A DNA stretch of 64,000 nt from Luteipulveratus flavus (GCF_029439465.1 NZ_JAROAV010000028.1:124001-188000), one strand, 5' to 3'. Positions 33,160 through 42,203 are shown, numbered from the stretch's first letter. Notes: generated by a model from the letters alone, not told the origin. A program made the numbers and translations.

Positions 33160-34124
33160 GACGAGCCACCACCCTGTCCGCCGCGCTCGTGGCCTGCGTC
33201 GGCCTCGTCGTGGCCGGGTGCAGCAGCGGCGACTACGCCGACACCCAGGTCCCCGCCGCTGCCCGGACGAGCTCGGCACCGGCGGCTGCGCCGAAGCCGG
33301 CGACCTCCTGCGGCAACCCGGTGGCGTCGTACGCGCCGGACGGGGCTCTCCCCTCGCCGTCGGCACTGCCGCCGGGGTCGACGATGGACAGGATCCGCCA
33401 GCGGGGCCGGCTCATCGCCGGGGTCTCGGCCGACTCCCTGCAGCTGGGCGCCCGCAACCCGGTCACCGGCGCCATCGAGGGCTTCGACATCGACATGCTG
33501 CACGCGGTGTCGCAGGCGATCTTCGGCGACCCGGACAAGATCGAGTTCCGGGTCATCTCCACGGCCGATCGCCTCCCCGTGCTGGAGAAGGGCCAGGTCG
33601 ACATCGTCGCGCGCGCGATGACCATCAACTGCGAGCGCTGGCAGCAGATCGCGTTCTCGAGCGAGTACTACCGCGCCGGCCAGAAGGTCCTCGTACCGCT
33701 GGGCAGCAAGGCCACCGGCCTGGAGAGCCTGGGCGGCAAGCGGGTCTGCGCCCCGACCGGGTCCACCAGCCTGGACGCCCTGCGCCGCTACCCGTCGGTC
33801 GTCCCGGTCCCGGCCGGCACCCACACCGGCTGCCTGGTGCTCTTCCAGCAGGGCAAGGCCGACGCCATCACCGGGGACGACACCGTGCTGGCGGGCCTGG
33901 CGGCTCAGGACCCGTATGCCTCGGTCGTACGGATGAAGGCGTTCACCACCGAGCCGTACGGCCTGGGCATCCCCCAGGGCGAACGTGACTTCGTGCAGTT
34001 CGTCAACGGCGTGCTGGACAAGATGCGGACCGACGGACGCTGGAAGGCGTCGTACGACCGGTGGCTGAAGGACCTCGGCCCGGCGCCGGCCCCGCCGAAG
34101 GCCGTCTACGGCAGGACCCCGTGA
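33156..34124 (+). CDS. glnH: Periplasmic amino-acid-binding lipoprotein GlnH
   Basis: A 322-residue extracellular solute-binding protein of family 3. Signal peptide MRRATTLSAALVACVGLVVA with lipobox VAGC, linker to about residue 70, then the binding domains: IRQRGRLIAGVSADSLQLG, IEGFDIDMLHAVSQAIFG, FRVISTADRLPVLEKGQVDI, KRVCAPTGSTSLDALR and DAITGDDTVLAGLA. Family 3 binds polar amino acids; the mycobacterial orthologue binds aspartate and glutamate and signals through GlnX to PknG. There are no permease or ATPase genes here, supporting a sensing role over uptake. Four-base overlaps with glnX and the next gene make it part of the operon. Confidence 0.9.
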   Translation: MRRATTLSAALVACVGLVVAGCSSGDYADTQVPAAARTSSAPAAAPKPATSCGNPVASYAPDGALPSPSALPPGSTMDRIRQRGRLIAGVSADSLQLGARNPVTGAIEGFDIDMLHAVSQAIFGDPDKIEFRVISTADRLPVLEKGQVDIVARAMTINCERWQQIAFSSEYYRAGQKVLVPLGSKATGLESLGGKRVCAPTGSTSLDALRRYPSVVPVPAGTHTGCLVLFQQGKADAITGDDTVLAGLAAQDPYASVVRMKAFTTEPYGLGIPQGERDFVQFVNGVLDKMRTDGRWKASYDRWLKDLGPAPAPPKAVYGRTP

Positions 34125-35269
34125 GGCCACCGACAGCGGCTCTTCCTGCGCCTCCCGGGCGGATGGGCACGGCCGTGCCACCGGCGCAGATGCTCGCCTA
34201 CCTCGACGCGCTCGGCCAGTGGCGCGACGCCCGGCGCGCGGAGCTCGACGAGCTGGACCGAGCAGCGCTGGACTCCTCCGAGGAGGACGAGCTCAGCCCG
34301 GACCTCGTGCTGTCGATGGCGATCTGGAAGTCGGTGTCCGACCGCTACGACCTGCTGCTGGTGACCTGGGACTCCGGGCGGATCGGTGCGCGGGAGTCCG
34401 AGCGGTTGAGCACGCTCATCTGGGGTGGTCTCGACACCGGTTCGGGCGCCGCCGGGACGCTCGCGGTCTCGCTGCCCGAGGCCTGTGCGCTCTCGGACGC
34501 CCTGGCCGGGTCCTTGCGGGTGCGCCTGGCTGTCGACCCCGACCACGCCGACATCGCGGCACGGCTGCGCGACCTGCGCGCCCAGGTCGAGCGCATCCGC
34601 GACCTCGTCGACCGCGAGCCGGCGACCGCCCGTGCCGCCGCCGCGCAGGCGCTGGACGACCTGGACCACCGCGTCGAGCAGACCGCCGAGCGCGACCGCA
34701 GGGGGGCCGACGTGGGTGGTCTCCTCGGGCCGCTGGAGATCCAGGCCGCCCGGTGCGAGCGCGACCTCATCGTCGGGGCATCCGCACGCCGCGAGCGCGC
34801 AGCCGACCTGGCTCGCGCCCGAGCACTGCGAACCGAGCTGGAGGCCGAGGGCGTCGCCGTGCGGGCCCTCGCCGACCAGTGCGTCGCACAGGTGACGCCG
34901 GCGCCGCACCTGGCCGTCCCCGACGTGACCGCCCTCGGGCCGGTCCCGAACACCCCCGACGCGCTGGAGGCGTACCTGGCACGGCTCGACACCGTCCGGC
35001 GCGCGCTGGGGCAGGCGCATTCGGCGTACGGCACCGCGCTGCAGCGGCGGGACGAGCTGGCCGGACGCCTGGACGCCTACCACGTGAAGGCCGGCGGCGC
35101 GCCGTCACCGGACCTCGACGAGCTGTACCGGCGCGGACGCGAGGTGCTCGGCCGGCATCCGGTCGACCTGGTCCGGCTCGGAGCCCTCACCATCGCCTAC
35201 CAGGCCTACCTCGAAGCGAGCCTCGCCGCGCGTACCGGCCCTCGTCGCGCCACCGAAGGAGTGTCATGA
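34121..35269 (+). CDS. Unknown helical protein between glnH and pknG
   Basis: A 382-residue soluble protein with no recognised domain. It is rich in long charged helices and probably forms coiled coils (RDLRAQVERIRDLVDREP, ALDDLDHRVEQTAERDRR, ARALRTELEAEG). The N-terminal third (LAYLDALGQWRDARRAELDELDRAA, then VSDRYDLLLVTWDSGRIG) is the best candidate for a conserved core. GTG 34121 overlaps the glnH stop and the pknG ATG overlaps its end, so it is made together with both. By position it could be a scaffold or cytosolic adaptor between the GlnX sensor and PknG; this is inference. The gene between glnH and pknG would be an addition to the mycobacterial order. Confidence 0.72.
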   Translation: MRPPTAALPAPPGRMGTAVPPAQMLAYLDALGQWRDARRAELDELDRAALDSSEEDELSPDLVLSMAIWKSVSDRYDLLLVTWDSGRIGARESERLSTLIWGGLDTGSGAAGTLAVSLPEACALSDALAGSLRVRLAVDPDHADIAARLRDLRAQVERIRDLVDREPATARAAAAQALDDLDHRVEQTAERDRRGADVGGLLGPLEIQAARCERDLIVGASARRERAADLARARALRTELEAEGVAVRALADQCVAQVTPAPHLAVPDVTALGPVPNTPDALEAYLARLDTVRRALGQAHSAYGTALQRRDELAGRLDAYHVKAGGAPSPDLDELYRRGREVLGRHPVDLVRLGALTIAYQAYLEASLAARTGPRRATEGVS

Positions 35270-37500
35270 CCGACATCGCCTGCTCCCAGCCAGGGTGCAC
35301 GGGCTCGATCCTGGACGGCTACTGCGACGTGTGCGGCTCGCCGCCCGATGCCGTCGCTGCCGCTCCCGCGGCGTCCGCTGCGTCCGGTCCCGCCGGGGCG
35401 TCGTCCTCCCCCTCGACGGTGTCGCGCGCCTCCAACCGGCTGGCCTCCGCTCCCCTCGGCTCGGCCCGCGCAAGCGCGACCGGCTCACGGCTGACGCGGC
35501 GCACCGGCACCTCCTCCTCGAGGCTGCGCGGCGCGCGCCTCGGCGCCGGCCTGACGACGATCCCGACCGTCCCGCCGCTGGACGCGAGCCAGGCGATCCT
35601 GAGCAACCCGATGGTTCCCGAGAACCGCCGCAGCTGCCCCAGCTGTGGCAACCCGGTCGGGCGCTCGCGCGGTGACCAGCCGGGTCGTACCGAGGGTTTC
35701 TGCCCGCACTGCCGCAACCGGTTCTCGTTCGCCCCCAAGCTCACCGCTGGTGACGTGGTCGGTGGTCAGTACGCCGTCGCCGGCGCCTTCGCGCACGGCG
35801 GCTTCGGCTGGCTCTACCTCGCGCGCGACCAGAACGTCTCCGACCGGTGGGTCGTGCTCAAGGGCCTGCTCAACTCCGACGACCCCGACGCGGTCGCCGC
35901 GGCCATCGCCGAGCAGCAGTTCCTGGCCCGCGTCGAGCACCCGCTCATCGTCGAGATCTACAACTTCGTCACCCACGACGGCGCCGGCTACATCGTCATG
36001 GAGTACGTCGGTGGCACCTCGTTGAAGACGCTGCTCAAGCAGCGCATGGAGGCCAACCACGGCCAGTACGACCCGCTGCCGCTCGACCAGGCGATCGCGT
36101 ACGTGCTCGAGGTGCTGCCCGCGTTCTCCTACCTGCACGACCTCGGGCTGGCCTACTGCGACTTCAAGCCCGACAACATGATCCAGGTCGGCGACGCGAT
36201 CAAGCTGATCGACCTCGGCGGTGTGCGCCGCATCGACGACGAGGACTCGGCGATCTACGGCACGGTCGGCTACCAGGCGCCGGAGGTGGCCGAGCTCGGC
36301 ACGTCCGTCGCGTCCGACATCTACACGCTCGGGCGGACCCTGGCGGTCCTGGCGATGGAGTTCCGCGGGTACCAGACGACGTACGTCGACTCCCTCCCGT
36401 CGGTCGCGGACACGCCGGTGTTCCAGCAGCACGACTCCTTCTACCGGCTGCTGCTGAAGGCCTGTGCCACCGATCCTGCCGACCGGTTCGCCTCGGCGGA
36501 CGAGCTGCGGGTCCAGCTGCTCGGCGTGCTGCGCGAGGTCGTGGCCGCCCGGCAGACGGGCGCCGCGGCCCACTCGACGTCGTCCCTGCTGTTCGACAGC
36601 CCGAGCGGTGAGGACGAGTCGGTACCCGCGTGGCGGCGGCTGCCCGCACTGCGCGAGGACCACAACGACCCGCAGGCCGGCTGGCTGTCGACGGTGAGCG
36701 TCGCCGACCCGCGTGATCGCCTCACGGCACTGCAGGCGGCCCCCGAGGCGTCGCCGGAGGTCCTGCTGCAGTCGGCGCGGGCCGCGCTGGAGGCGCACGA
36801 GTACCTCGAGGTCGACGCAGCCGTGTCGCAGCTGCTCACCGACGATCCGTGGGAGTGGCGCGCGGTCTGGATGTCGGGCCTGTCGGCCCTGGCGCAGGAC
36901 GACGCGGCCGGGGCGCAGTCGGCGTTCAACGCGGTCTACGGACAGGTGCCCGGCGAGCTGGCGCCCAAGCTGGCCCTGGCGATGGCCTGCCAGCTCAGTG
37001 GCGAGAACGATGTCGCCGAGGGCCTCTACCTCACCTGTGCCCGCACGGACGCCACCTACATCGCCCCGGCAGCGTTGGGGCTCGCCGCGATCCGATCCGC
37101 ACGCAACGACCTCGACGGGGCGGTCGGCGCACTCGACCTGGTGCCGCCGACGAGCGGGGCGTACGTCCGTGCCCGCCAGCAGCGTGCTCATCTGCTCGCC
37201 GACTCCGGGCGCGGGCTGCCCGCGCTGGCCGAGGCGATGACCAGCGTCGACTCGCTGACGATCGACCCGGTCGACCGAGCCCACCTCTCGGCGCGGGTGT
37301 ACCGCACCGCGCTCGAGGAGGTCCGCGCGTCCGGCCCGCGCGGCGACGTCCGCATCGCCGGTCGCCCCGCCGTGGAGCCGGAGCTGCGCGACGGCCTCGA
37401 GCAGGCCTACCGCGAGCTCGCCGGGCACGAACCGACCCGGGCGGGTCGGATCCGGTTGATCGACCAGGCCAACGACGTCCGTCGCTGGACGATGCGATGA
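35266..37500 (+). CDS. pknG: Soluble Ser/Thr protein kinase PknG
   Basis: A 744-residue kinase, close to the 750 of M. tuberculosis PknG, with the same order of domains. The N-terminus has a small Cys cluster (C6, C11, C20, C23) and a disordered region; a rubredoxin-like zinc site follows (C124, C127, C146, C149); the kinase domain starts at about 160 with loop GAFAHGGFGWLYLA, Lys199 and catalytic YCDFKPDN (Asp299, Asn304), with DLG (316-318) in place of DFG; C-terminal TPRs start at about 480. PknG has no membrane helix. In actinobacteria it phosphorylates the FHA protein GarA and so adjusts glutamate metabolism; here a downstream FHA protein is a candidate substrate (inference). ATG overlaps the previous stop. 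Confidence 0.95.
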   Translation: MTDIACSQPGCTGSILDGYCDVCGSPPDAVAAAPAASAASGPAGASSSPSTVSRASNRLASAPLGSARASATGSRLTRRTGTSSSRLRGARLGAGLTTIPTVPPLDASQAILSNPMVPENRRSCPSCGNPVGRSRGDQPGRTEGFCPHCRNRFSFAPKLTAGDVVGGQYAVAGAFAHGGFGWLYLARDQNVSDRWVVLKGLLNSDDPDAVAAAIAEQQFLARVEHPLIVEIYNFVTHDGAGYIVMEYVGGTSLKTLLKQRMEANHGQYDPLPLDQAIAYVLEVLPAFSYLHDLGLAYCDFKPDNMIQVGDAIKLIDLGGVRRIDDEDSAIYGTVGYQAPEVAELGTSVASDIYTLGRTLAVLAMEFRGYQTTYVDSLPSVADTPVFQQHDSFYRLLLKACATDPADRFASADELRVQLLGVLREVVAARQTGAAAHSTSSLLFDSPSGEDESVPAWRRLPALREDHNDPQAGWLSTVSVADPRDRLTALQAAPEASPEVLLQSARAALEAHEYLEVDAAVSQLLTDDPWEWRAVWMSGLSALAQDDAAGAQSAFNAVYGQVPGELAPKLALAMACQLSGENDVAEGLYLTCARTDATYIAPAALGLAAIRSARNDLDGAVGALDLVPPTSGAYVRARQQRAHLLADSGRGLPALAEAMTSVDSLTIDPVDRAHLSARVYRTALEEVRASGPRGDVRIAGRPAVEPELRDGLEQAYRELAGHEPTRAGRIRLIDQANDVRRWTMR

Positions 37501-38558
37501 GCGCCGCGACCGTGCTGCGCTGCCCCGGCTGCGGCGACGAGACCTCGGCCGGCGACCGGTTCTGCGAGGCGTGCGGTGAGCAGCTCGTCACGGCCCTGGC
37601 CACCGATGCGGACGCGACCGACCCCGCCGCCGAGCGGGCCGTTGCGTCGGAGCAGGAGCGCGCAGCCGGGGTGTGCCGCTCCTGCGGCGGCGTGGTCGGC
37701 GAGGACGGCTACTGCCAGACGTGCGGGACCAAGGCCGCTCTCGCCCGCGACCACTTCGACGCCGAGCCCGCGCCCTGGGTGGCGATGACCTGCGACCGCG
37801 GCGTGCGGCACCGACGCAACGAGGACGCCGGGGCGGTCAGCGCCGACCCCGAGCCGAGCAGCCGTGCCGTCCTGGTCGTCTGCGACGGCGTGAGCTCCTC
37901 GACCGACTCCGACGTGGCCAGCCTCGCGGCCGCGACGGCCGCGCAACAGGTGCTGAGCGCCGGGCGGGCCCGTGGCATCGGTACGCCGGACTCGCAGACG
38001 GCCGCCATCGTGGCCCGTCTCGAGGCCGCGGCGGATGCGGCGCGCGAGGCCGTCGTCGCGTCCACCGCGGCGGACAGCCCCGACCCGGCGTCGTGCACCT
38101 TCGTCGCCGCGGTCGTCGAGGACGGCCGGATCGTGGCGGGCAGCGTCGGCGACAGCCGGGCGTACTGGCTGCCCGACCGCGGCGAGGGTGTCGCGCTGAC
38201 CGTCGACGACTCGATGGCGGCCGAGCTGATCGCCCGAGGCGTCCCGCGGGAGGAGGCCGAGTCCGGCCCTCAGGCGCACGCCATCACCCGGTGGCTCGGC
38301 GTCGACGCGCCCGAGCACACACCTCGGACCCGCACCCAGGACATCGACAGCGACGGCTGGCTGCTGGTCTGCTCGGACGGCTTGTGGAACTACTGCTCCG
38401 AGGCCCGCGACCTCGCCGGGCTCGTCCGCCGGACAGCCGCCGAGCACGACGGCCGCCCCCTGGCCACCACCGCCGCACTGGTCGACTGGGCCAACGCCCA
38501 GGGCGGCCGGGACAACATCACCGTCGCGCTCGCGCGCCTCACCTCCGGAAGGACCTGA
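37497..38558 (+). CDS. PP2C-family Ser/Thr phosphatase with two N-terminal zinc ribbons
   Basis: A 353-residue protein. Two CxxC...CxxC zinc ribbons occupy residues 9-26 and 60-76. From about 94 on it is a PP2C catalytic domain with metal-binding residues in RRNEDAG, VVCDGVSSS (Asp130), GDSRAYW, CSDGLWNY and GRDNITVAL, all expected for an active Mn/Mg phosphatase. It has no membrane helix, unlike mycobacterial PstP. Located directly after pknG with an ATGA overlap, it is the likely counter-enzyme of that kinase. The second ribbon (EDGYCQTCG) resembles those of PknG and the FHA protein in the same operon. Confidence 0.92.
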   Translation: MSAATVLRCPGCGDETSAGDRFCEACGEQLVTALATDADATDPAAERAVASEQERAAGVCRSCGGVVGEDGYCQTCGTKAALARDHFDAEPAPWVAMTCDRGVRHRRNEDAGAVSADPEPSSRAVLVVCDGVSSSTDSDVASLAAATAAQQVLSAGRARGIGTPDSQTAAIVARLEAAADAAREAVVASTAADSPDPASCTFVAAVVEDGRIVAGSVGDSRAYWLPDRGEGVALTVDDSMAAELIARGVPREEAESGPQAHAITRWLGVDAPEHTPRTRTQDIDSDGWLLVCSDGLWNYCSEARDLAGLVRRTAAEHDGRPLATTAALVDWANAQGGRDNITVALARLTSGRT

Positions 38559-38561
38559 CCC

Positions 38562-39839
38562 ATGGCGCAGTTCACCGCCTCCGTCCACCAGAACGAGTTC
38601 CTGCCCGACGGCGGCACCGACGTGCACGCCATCGTCACCGTCACCGCCTCGGGCGCCGGCGCGGCCGGTCAGTCGGGCTCCGGCGACGTCGGTGAGATCG
38701 TCATCATCGACACGTCCGGCTCGATGACCGGCTCCAACATCGTCGCGGCGCAGCAGGCCGCGGTGGCCGCCATCGACCAGATCCACGACGGCGTGTGGTT
38801 CGCGGTCATCGGTGGCAGCCACGTGGCGAGCCTGGTGTTCCCCGGCGGACGCGGGCTCGGCATGGTCCGGATGGACGCCCACGCCCGCGCCGCTGCCAGG
38901 GCGGCCGTCGCCTCCCTGCGCGCCGACGGCGGTACGGCCATGGGTACCTGGCTGCAGCTCGCCGCGCGGGTGTTCGGCACTGTGCCGTCGCTGGGCCAGC
39001 GGCACGCCATCCTGCTCACCGACGGCGCCAACCAGCACGAGACGCCCGAGCAGCTCACCGCGACGATCGGCGCGGTCACCGGGCAGTTCCAGTGCGACTG
39101 CCGCGGGGTCGGGGCCGCCTGGCAGGTCGACGAGGTACGCCGGATCGCGACGGCCCTGCTCGGCTCGGTCGACATCATCCCCTCCCCCGACCAGATGGCC
39201 GGTCAGTTCGCCGAGCTGATGCAGCAGGCCATGAGTCGCGGCATCGCCGACGCCCGGCTGCGGATGTGGGTGCCGCAGGGCGCCGAGATCCTGTTCGTCC
39301 GGCAGGTCGCGCCGACCGTCGAGGACCTCACCGGACGCCGCCAGGAGGTCAACCCACTCACCGGCGCGTACCCGACCGGCTCGTGGGGCGATGAGTCGCG
39401 GGACTACCACGTGGCGATCCGGCTGGCGGCCAAGGCGATCGGGCAGGAGCAGCTGGCGGCCCGCGTCCAGCTGGCCCTCGGCGAGGAGGTCGTCGCGCAG
39501 GGCCTGGTGAAGGCGCAGTGGTCCAACGACGACACGCTCACGACCCGGATCAGCCCCGAGGTCGCCCACTACACCGGCCAGACCGAGCTGGCGAGCATGA
39601 TCCAGGACGGGCTGGCGGCCAAGGCGGCCGGCGACACGGTGACCGCGACCACCAAGCTCGGCCGGGCCGTCCAGCTCGCGGCCGAGACCGGCAACGACGA
39701 GGCCACCACCCGCCTGCGCAAGGTCGTCGACATCGACGACGCCGAGACCGGCACGGTGCGGCTGAGGCGTTCGGTGGACAAGCTGGACGAGATGGCCCTC
39801 GACACCGCCTCCACCAAGACGACCAGGATCAAGAAGTGA
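38562..39839 (+). CDS. VWA-domain protein with intact MIDAS
   Basis: A 425-residue soluble protein. A von Willebrand A domain spans about residues 44-215 with the complete metal-ion-dependent adhesion site: DTSGS (50-54), Thr125 in GGTAMG and Asp154 in LLTDGA. The C-terminal 200 residues form strands and then helices (ASMIQDGLAAKAAGDTVTAT), a layout shared with TerY-like and Streptomyces VWA proteins found beside TelA/TerD, FHA and kinase genes. VWA proteins usually act as metal-dependent protein-binding scaffolds. It follows PP2C by 3 bp, and the FHA gene overlaps its end by GTGA. Partners are unknown. Confidence 0.9.
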   Translation: MAQFTASVHQNEFLPDGGTDVHAIVTVTASGAGAAGQSGSGDVGEIVIIDTSGSMTGSNIVAAQQAAVAAIDQIHDGVWFAVIGGSHVASLVFPGGRGLGMVRMDAHARAAARAAVASLRADGGTAMGTWLQLAARVFGTVPSLGQRHAILLTDGANQHETPEQLTATIGAVTGQFQCDCRGVGAAWQVDEVRRIATALLGSVDIIPSPDQMAGQFAELMQQAMSRGIADARLRMWVPQGAEILFVRQVAPTVEDLTGRRQEVNPLTGAYPTGSWGDESRDYHVAIRLAAKAIGQEQLAARVQLALGEEVVAQGLVKAQWSNDDTLTTRISPEVAHYTGQTELASMIQDGLAAKAAGDTVTATTKLGRAVQLAAETGNDEATTRLRKVVDIDDAETGTVRLRRSVDKLDEMALDTASTKTTRIKK

Positions 39840-40573
39840 GCACCACGACCTGCCCGGCCGGTCACGCGTCGTCGGCGACCGACTACTGCGACGTGTGCGG
39901 CCTGCCGATCGGCACGCCCGCCCCGGCCGCCGCCGCTCCGCCGACCACCGGCGCTGCCCCCGGCGCTGCCACCGCGGCGCCGCCCCAGGCGACCCCTGCG
40001 GCTCAGGTGTCGTGCCCGAGCTGTGGCGAGCAGAACGTCGCCGACGCGCTGTTCTGCGAGTCGTGCGGGTACGACTTCACGACTGGCACGATGCCGCGCG
40101 CCACCCCGCCCGCGCCGGACGCGGCTGCCTCGGTGCCGCCGACCCCGCCCGCGCCCCAGCAGGGCAGCGCGGACTGGGTGGTCGAGCGGTGGGTCGACCC
40201 GGAGTGGTACGCCGTTCAGGACAGCGACGACCCGTGCCCCTCCCCCGGGCCGCCGGTCGTCGTCCCGCTCACCGAGTCCAGCGTGCTCATCGGCCGGCCG
40301 TCCCGCAGCCGCAGCATCACCCCGCAGGTCGACTGCGGCGACGACTCCGGCGTGAGCCGGCGGCACGCCCAGCTGAGCACCGACGGGCAGCGCTGGTGGG
40401 TCGAGGACCTGCAGTCCTCCAACGGCACGTTCGTCGGTCCCGCGTCCGGCCCGGTCCCGCAGGACCCGGTGCCACCCGGGCAGCGCCGCGAGCTCGACGA
40501 CGACGACCGCCTGTACGTCGGCACCTGGACCCGGCTGGTCATCCGTCGCGCAACCCCGGAGGAGCGCGGCTAG
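39836..40573 (+). CDS. FHA-domain protein with two N-terminal zinc ribbons
   Basis: A 245-residue protein ending the operon. Two zinc ribbons (CPAGH...YCDVCG, residues 6-22, and CPSCGEQN...FCESCG) are joined by Ala/Pro linkers. The C-terminal FHA domain, a phosphothreonine reader, has VLIGRPSRSRSITPQV, the core DDSGVSRRHAQL, WWVEDLQSSNGTFVG and RLYVGTWTRLVI. Mycobacterial GarA is a PknG substrate with an N-terminal ETTS motif; no such motif is present here, so it is not a simple GarA copy. A docking or scaffold function for the kinase/phosphatase pair is plausible (inference). GTG 39836 overlaps the VWA stop. Confidence 0.9.
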   Translation: MSTTTCPAGHASSATDYCDVCGLPIGTPAPAAAAPPTTGAAPGAATAAPPQATPAAQVSCPSCGEQNVADALFCESCGYDFTTGTMPRATPPAPDAAASVPPTPPAPQQGSADWVVERWVDPEWYAVQDSDDPCPSPGPPVVVPLTESSVLIGRPSRSRSITPQVDCGDDSGVSRRHAQLSTDGQRWWVEDLQSSNGTFVGPASGPVPQDPVPPGQRRELDDDDRLYVGTWTRLVIRRATPEERG

Positions 40574-40660
40574 CACCAGCGGGCGATGCAGCAGCCGGGC
40601 GGGTCCGGCACGTCTTCTCGGTGAGCGCCCGGGAGGGGTGCACCGGACCAAGGAGGACCG

Positions 40661-42202
40661 ATGACGGTCGAGGACAGGGACATCGCCGACGCTCTTCGCA
40701 CGAGCCTGGCGGACTGGGACATTGCCCCGGGAGACGCGGGCGCCGCGGTCCGCGCGGCGCAGAGCACCGCTCGACGCCACCGTCGCACCCGAGCGCTCGC
40801 GACGACCGTCGGCGCCGGCTCTGTGGCTGCAGCACTCGTGCTCGGCATCGGCACCGCGTCGTTCGGCCTGCGCTCCGACGTGACCGTCAGCGCATCCCGG
40901 CCCAGTGCCGCCGTGGACGGACGCCTCGGTCCGTCGGGCGTGGGCTCTCCCGAGGCGAGCACGCCGAACGATCGGACCGGTGCGCTCCCGCGCACGTACG
41001 CCTACAAGATGCTGGCGACCTTCGAGCCGGGCACCTACGCGGGTCACCCATGGGTCGCCGACGGCAACCAGATGGGACCCGATCCTCTGATTCAAGGGAT
41101 GGCCTGCCAGGGGTTCGACGGACCGGACGCGATCGCCTCGATCACACAGTCGGCCGGCAGCACCGAGCGACTCCTCGTCGGCACCATCGCCGGCTACCGC
41201 ACGGGGACGGGCGACGGGGTGGTCCCGGCGCTGCGCGCGAACGGGCTGGCCTGCCGCTGGTGGGGCACGCCGGGCTGGCCCAAGCCGCTGGAGTGGACGG
41301 GGCAGGGGGACACCGACCACTTCCTGGGTGAGATCCCCAACGTGGGTCGAGGCCCCGGACGAGCGGGCGAGTCGCTCGCAATCGGTCACAGCGCCGTGGT
41401 CGCCGCCGCCCGGGTGGGGGACCTCGTCGTCTACGGGGTGGCCTATGACAAGGACCGGACATCCGCCACCACAGCCGCCACCGCCATGGTGCTGGCCACG
41501 GAGCGTCGGCTGCGAGCATCGAGCTATCCACCCGCGCACGGCCGGCCGGTGGCAGGCAGCGACAACGACCATGTGCCCACGCAGCCGATGACCGTGTCCG
41601 GGCCGAACGACGTCGACCCCTCGGTGCTCAGCCCTGGCCTGCTGCCCCGCGACGGCCAGCTGCCCCGTGGCCTGACCTACGCGCCGCCCGCGGGCGGCTG
41701 GACGAGGTTGACGACGAGCCGGTCGGTCCCGCAGCGGGACGGTTTTGTCGCAGGCACCGGCGACGGAGCCCGCTGGAAGAACCCCCCTTCAGACGACGTC
41801 CGCGGTCGCGTCGGAGTCGGAGACACCGCAGACGATCGCGGCCTCAGCGACGACGTGCACAGCGGTGAGTTCCGGATCGTCCAGGCGCCGCACGGCCAGG
41901 CGAGCCGGCTGCTGGAGCAGAACATCGCAGGGAAGGGCCGCCGGGGCTTCCGGGAGACCACGGTCCGGACGCTGGCGTGGCCTGGCCAGACGTCCACCGG
42001 GGACCACTTCCTGGCCGACCTGACGCTGCGGACCGGCGGGAACATCGCCCCACGGTCGGCCGTGGCCGCTCGGGTGGTCGGTGACTTCGTCGTCAGCGCG
42101 CACGTGACGTGGTCCGACGATCAAGGCGTCGCGAGGGACACCGCCACGAAGGCCGTCGACGACATGGTGAACAACCTGCGCGCCGCCGGGAAGGTGAAGT
42201 GA
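40661..42202 (+). CDS. Putative membrane-anchored anti-sigma/sensor protein, module 2
   Basis: A 513-residue protein with the same plan as the gene at 25522: short cytoplasmic N-terminus (DIADALRTSLADWD, then RRHRRTRAL), one transmembrane helix (VGAGSVAAALVLGIGTASFG), a linker, and a long external region. The external part has two parts, one with MACQGFDG and LACRWWG cysteines and one starting SPGLLPRDGQLPRGLTYAP. Sequence similarity to module 1 is weak by eye, but architecture and position are identical. ATG follows AAGGAGG with ideal spacing. A sigma-binding role is inferred from the adjacent sigma gene; no known anti-sigma domain is visible. Confidence 0.6.
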   Translation: MTVEDRDIADALRTSLADWDIAPGDAGAAVRAAQSTARRHRRTRALATTVGAGSVAAALVLGIGTASFGLRSDVTVSASRPSAAVDGRLGPSGVGSPEASTPNDRTGALPRTYAYKMLATFEPGTYAGHPWVADGNQMGPDPLIQGMACQGFDGPDAIASITQSAGSTERLLVGTIAGYRTGTGDGVVPALRANGLACRWWGTPGWPKPLEWTGQGDTDHFLGEIPNVGRGPGRAGESLAIGHSAVVAAARVGDLVVYGVAYDKDRTSATTAATAMVLATERRLRASSYPPAHGRPVAGSDNDHVPTQPMTVSGPNDVDPSVLSPGLLPRDGQLPRGLTYAPPAGGWTRLTTSRSVPQRDGFVAGTGDGARWKNPPSDDVRGRVGVGDTADDRGLSDDVHSGEFRIVQAPHGQASRLLEQNIAGKGRRGFRETTVRTLAWPGQTSTGDHFLADLTLRTGGNIAPRSAVAARVVGDFVVSAHVTWSDDQGVARDTATKAVDDMVNNLRAAGKVK

Positions 42203-42203
42203 G

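Noticed and set aside
33156-34124. Amino-acid ABC importer around glnH
   Set aside because: No permease or ABC ATPase gene is adjacent, and GlnX-PknG neighbours point to sensing.
40594-40631. Terminator after the FHA gene (CCGGGCG / CGCCCGG)
   Set aside because: The 7-bp stem has a 24-base loop and no T-tract; too weak to report, so read-through into sigma module 2 remains possible.
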